From DASYSA01 sp036003885 (GTDB taxonomy: Bacteria; Acidobacteriota; Blastocatellia; UBA7656), in assembly GCA_036003885.1 (NCBI GenBank), contig DASYSA010000400.1, forward strand, positions 1-7,864: a DNA stretch of 7,864 bases, written 5' to 3'. Below are positions 1-5,557 of this stretch, in pieces. Each line of letters begins with the position of its first letter. The stretch's first letter is position 1. A program made the position numbers and the translations under genes. The notes under the pieces are model-generated. The model saw only the letters and a list, made by a program, of their open reading frames with translations, had not been told where the DNA came from and did not search any database.

Positions 1-1
1 T

Positions 2-124
2 ATGGCGAAGGACATCCGGTCTGTCAAGCACGGCTTTGGGTATGCACGCGGTCACACTCTGATGGGTCTGACCGGCGATTCTGATGACGCTCGGGACAAT
101 GAGAACGAAACGAAATTCGACTGA
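2..124 (+). CDS. C-terminal end of an unidentified protein (partial)
   Basis: A reading frame open from the left edge ends in TGA at 122-124. An ATG sits at position 2, but with only one base before it I cannot tell a real start from an internal methionine. The 40 visible residues are hydrophilic and end in an acidic, asparagine-rich tail (DARDNENETKFD). No domain is recognisable. The frame converges on the membrane-protein gene whose stop lies at 148, leaving 23 bp between them. It could be the tail of a longer gene to the left or a chance frame. Confidence 0.35.
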   Translation: MAKDIRSVKHGFGYARGHTLMGLTGDSDDARDNENETKFD

Positions 125-147
125 GGAGGTTGTGCGCAGGCAGGAAG

Positions 148-609
148 TCACAGGACTGGTTTCTCGTTTCTACTCAACCGAGGCGCGCCGGCATGCGGCT
201 CCCCGGCCATAAACCTGCGGTAAGCGAAGGTGCCACGAATCCCGTTTACAAATAGCAACCCGAAGACAATAGCACTGATGAGCGTCCGGACAATGTCGGT
301 TACGCTGTGATCGTTAAGCAACCACCAAATCACCTCCGGCAGGAAAAGAACCAGACCCGCGACGGCTGCCACCTGCGATAATCTCCAAATCCCGATAGCG
401 ATGGCGCCGAAGATCACAGCGGCGATCAGCAAGGCCGCCGCGTTCAAGCCAAAAAAGACCGCTTTGAATGCCGCCCATGCAGCGAATGCCAGCCCGATAA
501 CCACATTGAGAATGGCCGCCGCGAATCCCTGGATAGCGGCCTTACGCGCGCTCTCAAGATCGCGGATTTCGGGCCACCACTGTTCCTGAAGACTGAGAAT
601 ACGACCCAT
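148..609 (-). CDS. small four-helix integral membrane protein, unknown function
   Basis: A 153-residue protein, mostly hydrophobic, with four likely membrane helices at about residues 25-48, 50-75, 78-99 and 104-123. A short polar N-terminus (MGRILSLQEQWWPEIRDLES) precedes them and a basic tail (YRRFMAGEP...RLSRNEKPVL) follows, which suggests cytoplasmic ends under the positive-inside rule. The start at 609 has a GGAG Shine-Dalgarno at 615-618, five bases upstream. I recognise no family and see no catalytic motif. It is the last of three minus-strand genes, 60 bp after the PLP enzyme. An inverted repeat in that gap may limit read-through, so joint transcription is uncertain. Coding is well supported by the clean hydrophobic pattern, and the function is unknown. 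Confidence 0.8.
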   Translation of the reverse strand: MGRILSLQEQWWPEIRDLESARKAAIQGFAAAILNVVIGLAFAAWAAFKAVFFGLNAAALLIAAVIFGAIAIGIWRLSQVAAVAGLVLFLPEVIWWLLNDHSVTDIVRTLISAIVFGLLFVNGIRGTFAYRRFMAGEPHAGAPRLSRNEKPVL

Positions 610-622
610 CTCGACTCCGGGG

Positions 623-668
623 TTAAAACTCGATGACTCCAGTTGGCGTGGTCCCTTTTGTCGAGTTT
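623..668 (-). terminator. possible weak terminator or attenuator after the PLP enzyme gene
   Basis: A perfect 8-bp inverted repeat, AAACTCGA (626-633) and TCGAGTTT (661-668), lies directly after the TAA stop at 670-672 of the PLP enzyme gene. Read on the minus strand, the second arm runs into TTTTAA, as in an intrinsic terminator. The 27-base loop and short U-run make it weak. It may instead attenuate transcription into the downstream membrane-protein gene. Confidence 0.35.
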
Positions 669-669
669 C

Positions 670-1824
670 TTAGACCAATGCTTGAGCGAAGTCTTCCATC
701 AGATCATCGGTCGCTTCGATCCCCACCGACAATCGAACGAGCCCTTCTGTAATCCCGGCATGCTCCCGATCCTCGCGCGACATCCCCGAATGCGACGTGG
801 TGGCCGGCCGCGTGATAAGCGTTTCGATTCCGCCCAGACTGGGCGCTACAATCGGCAGGGTCGTCCTTCGTATGAAGTCCTCCGCCTTTTCGGTGCCGCC
901 CTTCAACTCGAGACTCAGCACACCGCCGAAGCCTTCGAACAACTCGCGCGCGCGCGCGTGTCGCGGGTGACTCTCGAGTCCTGCATAGTTGACGCGTGCG
1001 ACCGCGGGATGGCCTTCGAGGAACTGGGCGAGCTTGAGTGCGCTCTCGTTCTGAAACCGGACTCGCAGCGCGAGGGTCTTCACGCCGCGATGCAGCAGAA
1101 ACGCCGCATGCGGATCCATCGTACCTCCAAGGTGGTTGAGCTTATGGGTGATCCTCCGGATGAGATCCGCGCTGCCGATGCACGCCCCGGCTACGATGTC
1201 CGAGTGGCCGTTCAGATACTTGGTCCCGCTGTGAAGCGACAAGTCAAAGCCATGCTCCACCGGGCGAAAGTTGATGGGGCTGGCAAAGGTGTTGTCGATC
1301 ATCGAAACCAGGTTGTGAGACCTCGCGAATTCGACCACCGCCTTCAAGTCTGAAACCTGCAGCAGAGGGTTGGTCATCGTCTCGACATAGATCGCCTTCG
1401 TGTTGGGCCGCACCCGGCTCTCCCACGAAGCGGGATCGTCTCCGTCGATGAAGGTGTATGAGAGGCCAAATCCGGCGAAGTCTTTGGTCACCAGGTCGTG
1501 AGTGCCTCCATACAAACAGTCCTGCACCAGGAGGTGATCGCCGGCAGATAATACTGTCAGCAGCGACGTGGAGATCGCAGCCATGCCGCTTGCTGTTACG
1601 AGTGCGGCCTCCGCGTTCTCCAGCGCCGCCAGTTTCTTGTGGATCGCAATATGGTTCGGCGTGTTGTTGAGCCGAATGTATTTGATGTCGTGGTAGCTCG
1701 ATTCGCCCTGGTACTCGAACATCGCCGACTGAAAGATCGGAACGGTAACTGAGCCGTGTATCCGCGGTTCAGGTTCGCCAGCGTGGATGAGCTTGGTCTC
1801 GATGTGTTTGAAATTCTTGGCCAT
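670..1824 (-). CDS. trans-sulfuration family PLP enzyme (cystathionine gamma-synthase/lyase type)
   Basis: A 384-residue fold-type I PLP enzyme of the Cys/Met-metabolism family, full length for the group and cytosolic. Landmarks in order are Y49/R51 (neighbour-subunit phosphate contacts), ASGMAA (78-83) for PLP phosphate binding, Y105 stacking on the cofactor, D177 in MIDNTFASP pairing with the pyridine nitrogen, the Schiff-base K202 in HSGTKYLNGH, the SLGGIETL segment (329-336), and R364 in RLSVGIE, expected to bind the substrate carboxylate. Members make cystathionine from cysteine and an activated homoserine, or split cystathionine or methionine. Sequence alone does not separate these, and no other methionine gene is nearby to decide, so I give no gene symbol. 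The start at 1824 has GGGAGA at 1831-1836, six bases upstream. The usual YxRxGNPT motif reads YIRLNNTPN here (49-57). Confidence 0.93.
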   Translation of the reverse strand: MAKNFKHIETKLIHAGEPEPRIHGSVTVPIFQSAMFEYQGESSYHDIKYIRLNNTPNHIAIHKKLAALENAEAALVTASGMAAISTSLLTVLSAGDHLLVQDCLYGGTHDLVTKDFAGFGLSYTFIDGDDPASWESRVRPNTKAIYVETMTNPLLQVSDLKAVVEFARSHNLVSMIDNTFASPINFRPVEHGFDLSLHSGTKYLNGHSDIVAGACIGSADLIRRITHKLNHLGGTMDPHAAFLLHRGVKTLALRVRFQNESALKLAQFLEGHPAVARVNYAGLESHPRHARARELFEGFGGVLSLELKGGTEKAEDFIRRTTLPIVAPSLGGIETLITRPATTSHSGMSREDREHAGITEGLVRLSVGIEATDDLMEDFAQALV

Positions 1825-1910
1825 ATCAAATCTCCCTCGGTGGATTGTGCCTCAAACCCTTGCCGGTTACTACAGCCAAACGACGAAAAAAAAGGGCCGG
1901 CATTGGATGG

Positions 1911-1945
1911 TTGTCATTTGTCCGTGGTCCGTAGTCCGTTGTCCA
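1911..1945 (+). repeat. degenerate 7-bp tandem repeat, forward array
   Basis: Five consecutive heptamers fit the pattern TNGTCCG: TTGTCAT (1911-1917), TTGTCCG, TGGTCCG, TAGTCCG and TTGTCCA (ending 1945). They lie in the gap between the peptidase stop and the PLP-enzyme start. An inverted array of the same unit follows at 1983-2010. Confidence 0.8.
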
Positions 1946-1982
1946 AACTCTAAGGGATCTTCCAATCCAAGGTTCCTCCCAA

Positions 1983-2010
1983 CGGACAACTGACCGGGGA
2001 CAACTGACTA
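1983..2010 (-). repeat. degenerate 7-bp tandem repeat, inverted array reaching the peptidase stop codon
   Basis: Read on the minus strand this is TAGTCAG, TTGTCCC, CGGTCAG, TTGTCCG: four heptamers of the same family as at 1911-1945. On the plus strand it appears as GGACAACTGAC at 1984-1994 and again at 1998-2008. The first heptamer supplies the TAG stop (2008-2010) of the peptidase gene. The two arrays can pair imperfectly, for example GTCCGTTGTCC at 1934-1944 with GGACAACTGAC, with one mismatch. A structured transcript end is therefore possible. Confidence 0.75.
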
Positions 2011-3945
2011 TTTCGGCAGATTCTCTATTTGAACCGGCTCCACCGGTTCGGCCAGTTCGAAACCAAAGACCTCCGAATAAAAGTACAGCTCCGCATCGAG
2101 CGACCGCTTGATGTTTTCGGCGCGGCGAAAGCCGTGTTGCTCGCCTTCAAACGGGATGTAGGCTACGGGCAGGCCTTTCTTTCGCACGGCTTCGAACATC
2201 ATCTCGGTCTGATTTGGCGGAACCACTTTGTCTTCGAGGCCCTGAAAAAGAATCATCGGGCAGGAGATCCGGTCGGTGAAATGTATGGGCGAGCGTTGTT
2301 GATATAACTCCTTCGCTTCGGGGTAGGGACCGACGAGGCTCGTGTTGTAGCGTGACTCGAATTTGTGACAGTCCTGTTCGAGGGCTTCCAGATCGCTCAC
2401 ACCGTAGTAGCTGGCGCCTGCCTTGAAGACGTCGCGGAAAGTCAGTGCCGCAAGCGTTGTGTAGCCGCCGGCGCTGCCCCCTCGAATGATCAGCCGGTTT
2501 GAGTCTGCTTCGCCGCGCTCGACGAGGTAGCGCGCACCGTTTACACAATCGTCGACGTCCACGATCCCCCACTGGCCGTTGAGCCGCTCGCGATAAGCGC
2601 GGCCGTAGCCGGTGCTTCCGCCATAGTTCACATCGAGCACGCCAATGCCCCGGCTGGTCCAGTACTGGATACTTAGCTTCAGCGTAGTAGTGGTCGCGCC
2701 AGTTGGCCCCCCGTGACTTATCACCAGCAGCGGAGGCCGTTCCTCGGCCGGAGCAATGTAGTCGTGGTTCGTCGGCCCATAGAAGAATGCATGAGCGGTG
2801 AGTCCCTGTTCAGTCGGAAACTCGATGGCTCGTGGGACCGATAAATAGCCTGTATCTACCTCGACATTGCTTGAACGCCGCAACACTTCGATGCGACGGG
2901 TCTCGAGGTCGAGTTGCACCAGCGACATCGCCTCGGTGGGTGAACCACCCAAAAAGAATGCGCGCCCGGGCGCAGCGCGCACACTCGATATCTCGCTGTA
3001 TGCGGTGTCGATGGTATCCAGCCTGAGCGTTTCCGTGTCGAGCGTTGCAAGCCGCCAGGCGCCCCGATCGTTGTAGGTGCACACGATTCGCTTTGCCGAT
3101 TCGAATGCATAGGTCGACATGCGAAAGACCCATTGTGGCCCCCCGAACTCCGCCTTCATATCACAGATCTGTTCTACCTCGGTCTCGCGCCTGCGGTAGA
3201 GGTTCCACCAACCAGAGCGATCCGAGACAAAGTACAGGTTTCCGTCGGGCGACCACTCGGGTTGAAAGATCGACTCGCTCTTACCGCCGGCGATCCTCTC
3301 GGCTTGACCGAGTGACCCGTCGTGATTGACTACTGCGCACCACAATTCGGCGCCGTCCCAGGGCATATTCGGATGATCCCAAGCCATCCAGGCGAGTGCC
3401 CTTCCGTCCGGGCTCAAACGGGGCGAGGCGTAGAAGTCGTTTCCGGCGGCGAGCACCTTCACGCCACCGCCATCGAGGTCGATGGCCACAATCGTATTAA
3501 TGGACTCGCGGCTGGGCCCGGTCTGGTCCTCCCGCACCGCGATGATTCGTTCGCGTCGCCGGTCGACTACGCCGTCTGCGTAGCAGAGATTCTCGCCGCC
3601 GGTGAGCTGACGCGGTGCGGCCTGGGCAGGATGATGATAGATCCGCTGATCATCGAAATTCGAAGAATAGACATCGCCATTCCCGCCTATGACGTAGGCG
3701 CCGCCGCCGTATTCATGAACGCGAGTGCGAGCGTTAAAGCCGGGTGGGGTCTGATCGGTCATTCGGCCATCGGGCGCGCGCCGAACTATGACGCTGCGCC
3801 CATTTTCAGAAGGCCGGCTCTCGATCCAGTAGACATCCTCACCATAGACCTGGAGATCGCCAAGCCCGATAGTTCCGGCCACAATCAGGTCGGAAGTGAT
3901 GGGTGATTTCCAGGAGCCATACGGCCGCACTCGCACATGGGTCAT
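2008..3945 (-). CDS. S9-family serine peptidase (prolyl oligopeptidase / acylaminoacyl-peptidase type)
   Basis: A 645-residue two-domain enzyme. Residues from about 20 to 370 resemble the beta-propeller that filters substrates in S9 peptidases, with blade-like repeats such as LSPDG (177-181) and WSPDG (231-235). The rest is an alpha/beta-hydrolase with HGGP (411-414) near the oxyanion site. The triad reads Ser491 in GGSAGGY, Asp572 in GLEDKVVP and His604 in GEQHGF. It should cleave short peptides or remove N-terminal residues. No signal peptide or membrane helix is visible, so the enzyme is probably cytosolic. The start at 3945 has GAGGAG at 3957-3962, an 11-base spacing, slightly long. It is first in the minus-strand run and separated from the next gene by repeats, so it may be transcribed alone. 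Exact specificity cannot be read from sequence. Confidence 0.95.
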   Translation of the reverse strand: MTHVRVRPYGSWKSPITSDLIVAGTIGLGDLQVYGEDVYWIESRPSENGRSVIVRRAPDGRMTDQTPPGFNARTRVHEYGGGAYVIGGNGDVYSSNFDDQRIYHHPAQAAPRQLTGGENLCYADGVVDRRRERIIAVREDQTGPSRESINTIVAIDLDGGGVKVLAAGNDFYASPRLSPDGRALAWMAWDHPNMPWDGAELWCAVVNHDGSLGQAERIAGGKSESIFQPEWSPDGNLYFVSDRSGWWNLYRRRETEVEQICDMKAEFGGPQWVFRMSTYAFESAKRIVCTYNDRGAWRLATLDTETLRLDTIDTAYSEISSVRAAPGRAFFLGGSPTEAMSLVQLDLETRRIEVLRRSSNVEVDTGYLSVPRAIEFPTEQGLTAHAFFYGPTNHDYIAPAEERPPLLVISHGGPTGATTTTLKLSIQYWTSRGIGVLDVNYGGSTGYGRAYRERLNGQWGIVDVDDCVNGARYLVERGEADSNRLIIRGGSAGGYTTLAALTFRDVFKAGASYYGVSDLEALEQDCHKFESRYNTSLVGPYPEAKELYQQRSPIHFTDRISCPMILFQGLEDKVVPPNQTEMMFEAVRKKGLPVAYIPFEGEQHGFRRAENIKRSLDAELYFYSEVFGFELAEPVEPVQIENLPK

Positions 3946-4108
3946 GGTTCTTGATTCTCCTCGTTTGGTTCTTAGACAAGTGATCGAACGGACACAAGCG
4001 CGCGAATGATCTCGTCCTTTCCGATTAGAACACCTTAAAGAGAGTGTGTCTTATTCTATCACAGGCCTCGTGCAACGCGGATGCGCCTCACAGCCTTCTG
4101 GGAGAATC

Positions 4109-4152
4109 CAGGGACAGAATCCGAATCGAGGAATCGAGTGCCTGACCCCCGG
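4109..4152 (-). repeat. REP-like element, copy A, just after the AlkZ-like gene
   Basis: Read on the minus strand, the element begins GGGGTCAGGCACTCGATT three bases after the TGA at 4153-4155. It runs through two identical octamers (GAATCGAG on the plus strand at 4123-4130 and 4131-4138) to CTGTCCCTGG. The ends pair imperfectly, GGG/CCC and CAG/CTG on the two sides. A related 27-bp core sits at 7388-7414, matching at 22 of 27 positions by eye. The form recalls REP sequences mobilised by RAYT transposases, but no transposase gene is present here. Confidence 0.65.
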
Positions 4153-4965
4153 TCACGTCAACTCCATAGCGCGGAGCGCATAGACCCCTACGCCAAGCCG
4201 GCACGCGTACTCCTCTGCTACCAACGCGTGATTGCCCTTTCCAGCATCGGGGCGGGACAACCCAGTCACCCTCGATAGCTCGCCCACTACAGTCATACCC
4301 GCTCCGTTCAAGTAAGCCCGAGCGATAGCACAGAGCGCGGCCTCGCGCCTGACCTTCACCGACAGAGGTTCGGGAAATCGCCCTTCGGCAAGCATCCAGA
4401 TGTAAGTGAACGACGGCTCGTACACCACGTCTCCGGGAATGACCTTCATCGCTCTCTGCAGTTCGTCGATCGAGCGAGTGAAACGCGCCCGTTCCGTGAC
4501 TCCTGACTCCTTCCGAAGGTCCCCCGTCGCCATCTCCCACTCTCGACGCAGAACCTTCAGCACCGCGCGCGCATCCGGCGACAGCCTGTCGCCCTCCGCC
4601 CTTCGAGGCACGCCCCACAACGCATTGAAGTGCGGGATCAAACCGGGTGCGATGAAGGTCGATCGCCCTTTCACAAGCTTTGCGTAATAGACACGCCCTC
4701 GGCGCATGACTTCGTCTTTGATAAACCAGGCGAGACTGCTTTCAGGATCTTTCTGAACGTTTCGAGGCATGTACGCATCGCGGCGGCCGCAGACTGCGGT
4801 ATAGAGCGACGGGCCGGGCCTGCGAGCATCCGTGAGCGTCGCACAGAAGCCGAGGCTTTCAACCATGTGTTCGGCATCGAGGGCGGTTTCGACGCGCAGT
4901 TCGGGTAGCCGCCGCCACATCTGGTCGCGGTAGGCCTCGATCTCTTCGGTCAGTGCTTTGGTCAT
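4153..4965 (-). CDS. probable AlkZ-related winged-helix protein
   Basis: A 270-residue soluble protein without membrane segments. From memory it matches proteins annotated as AlkZ-related, distant relatives of the YcaQ/AlkZ DNA glycosylases built from winged-helix units. The supporting segments are SLGFCATLTD followed by PSLYTAVCGRRDAYMP (37-67), GRVYYAKLVKGRSTFI (90-105), and a helix-turn-helix-like stretch from LSPDARAVL to IDELQRAMKV (about 128-175). A second basic helical part with GELSRVTGLSRPDAG lies near 228-242. I do not see the AlkZ catalytic QxQ/QxD motif clearly, so a base-excision activity is not claimed. DNA binding is an inference. The start at 4965 is preceded by a TATAAT at 4983-4988 and no Shine-Dalgarno, so the transcript leader would be about 11 bases. 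A REP-like repeat follows the stop. Confidence 0.55.
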   Translation of the reverse strand: MTKALTEEIEAYRDQMWRRLPELRVETALDAEHMVESLGFCATLTDARRPGPSLYTAVCGRRDAYMPRNVQKDPESSLAWFIKDEVMRRGRVYYAKLVKGRSTFIAPGLIPHFNALWGVPRRAEGDRLSPDARAVLKVLRREWEMATGDLRKESGVTERARFTRSIDELQRAMKVIPGDVVYEPSFTYIWMLAEGRFPEPLSVKVRREAALCAIARAYLNGAGMTVVGELSRVTGLSRPDAGKGNHALVAEEYACRLGVGVYALRAMELT

Positions 4966-4982
4966 GTGGCTTGCGGCGCATG

Positions 4983-5010
4983 ATTATACAGAACCGAGGG
5001 ATCCTGCCAG
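4983..5010 (-). promoter_or_regulatory. promoter for the AlkZ-like gene with a very short leader
   Basis: On the minus strand a consensus -10 box TATAAT (4988 to 4983) follows a CTGGCA -35 match (5010 to 5005, four of six consensus bases) with a 16-bp spacer. Transcription would start near 4976-4977, about 11 bases before the ATG at 4965. No Shine-Dalgarno lies between. This is a near-leaderless arrangement, inferred from sequence only. Confidence 0.55.
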
Positions 5011-5106
5011 AGCCTTATCAATGCGGATGTGCTGTGAGACGAGAAATACTGCTGCTTTTGATGGCGCCGTCCTTTAACACCCTTCTTTAAGGAGACTGTA
5101 CGAAAA

Positions 5107-5180
5107 CCCCAACCGGGAGGTTGGGGATCCTTCACTTCAACCTGCTTCTCGCGAATCCCCAACCTGCAAGCTGTGGGATT
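5107..5180. repeat. pair of GC-rich palindromes (BIME-like)
   Basis: The first palindrome is a perfect 8-bp stem, CCCCAACC (5107-5114) and GGTTGGGG (5119-5126), closed by the tetraloop GGGA. A second CCCCAACC lies exactly 50 bp on (5157-5164). It belongs to a looser palindrome, AATCCC (5154-5159) with GGGATT (5175-5180). Both copies are preceded by similar bases (CGAAAA and GCGAAT). The pair sits in the divergent gap between the AlkZ-like and sigma-like genes, so it is not a plain terminator at a gene end. Confidence 0.6.
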
Positions 5181-5356
5181 TGCCTTGGGCAGCTCCATTG
5201 TGTTACCGCCTACGCCCGATAACCGCCAGAATTCTTCTCCGCCCGCCAATGGACCGGTAACGCGATATGTTGTGCGCTTTCACTGACTCGCGCTTGCATA
5301 TAGTGGATGCAGCGCCGATATAGAGTGACGGACGTTCCGGTGTTCCTTGAAGATTC
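5181..5356. other. intergenic stretch with no supported gene
   Basis: This is the central part of the 592-bp gap (4966-5557) between two divergent genes. I see no reading frame with protein-like composition and no RNA gene. A frame of 95 codons runs across much of the gap on the minus strand (5249 to 4962), but it crosses the palindromes and has a low-complexity, unconvincing product. The only small structure noted is CGGA-N3-TCCG at about 5331-5341. Confidence 0.5.
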
Positions 5357-5385
5357 TTGACAGGCTCACCCTGTCAACGGATACT
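5357..5385 (+). promoter_or_regulatory. promoter-like element with an overlapping palindromic operator
   Basis: A consensus -35 TTGACA (5357-5362) is followed after 17 bp by GATACT (5380-5385), four of six matches to the -10 consensus. The -35 is half of a perfect 8-bp palindrome, TTGACAGG (5357-5364), N5, CCTGTCAA (5370-5377), which fills most of the spacer. A dimeric regulator bound there would block polymerase. It points toward the sigma-like gene and would leave a leader of about 165 bases. The reverse strand also has TTGACA, but I find no good -10 for it. Confidence 0.5.
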
Positions 5386-5468
5386 TAGCTTCGATTCAGG
5401 GTTCTGCAAGAATTTCTGCCTCCTAAGTTGTAGTACCGCCAATTAGACAACCGGAGCTGCTCCTCAGC

Positions 5469-5498
5469 AGTCACGTATCGAAACGAAGTCACGTATCG
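5469..5498 (+). promoter_or_regulatory. 12-bp direct repeat upstream of the sigma-like gene
   Basis: AGTCACGTATCG occurs at 5469-5480 and 5487-5498, an 18-bp period with a 6-bp spacer (AAACGA). It lies 59 bp before the start codon. A CATAAA box (5519-5524) follows 20 bp later, so the second copy sits where a -35 box would be. That fits an activator site or an autoregulatory site. Binding is inferred, not shown. Confidence 0.5.
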
Positions 5499-5537
5499 CA
5501 CGAATTACATTCCTCACTCATAAATGTGTCGTGCGAT
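5495..5537 (+). promoter_or_regulatory. 9-bp inverted repeat just before the ribosome binding site
   Basis: ATCGCACGA (5495-5503) and TCGTGCGAT (5529-5537) are perfect complements separated by 25 bases. The left arm overlaps the end of the second direct repeat. The right arm stops 5 bases before GGGAG (5543-5547), the probable Shine-Dalgarno. It could be an operator or a leader hairpin affecting translation. Confidence 0.45.
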
Positions 5538-5557
5538 GAAGTGGGAGAACAAGAAGA

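Noticed and set aside
124..130. Strong Shine-Dalgarno-like AGGAGG
   Set aside because: No start codon follows at a proper spacing. The frame from the nearest GTG is short.
643..1353. 236-codon plus-strand frame antisense to the PLP enzyme
   Set aside because: It lies wholly opposite a well-supported gene, has no Shine-Dalgarno, and its product shows no family features.
1890..1900. Poly-A on the plus strand (T-run on the minus) as a terminator for the peptidase
   Set aside because: The adjacent GC sequence has no hairpin with a usable loop, so it is not a convincing intrinsic terminator.
1825..1910. A SAM-type riboswitch leader before the trans-sulfuration gene
   Set aside because: The leader is short and shows no multi-stem structure or riboswitch-like conserved blocks.
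3322..3906. 194-codon plus-strand frame antisense to the peptidase
   Set aside because: It is a shadow of the peptidase coding strand in a high-GC gene.
4962..5249. 95-codon minus-strand frame upstream of the AlkZ-like gene
   Set aside because: It spans the palindrome pair and the promoter of that gene, and its product looks like translated repeat DNA.
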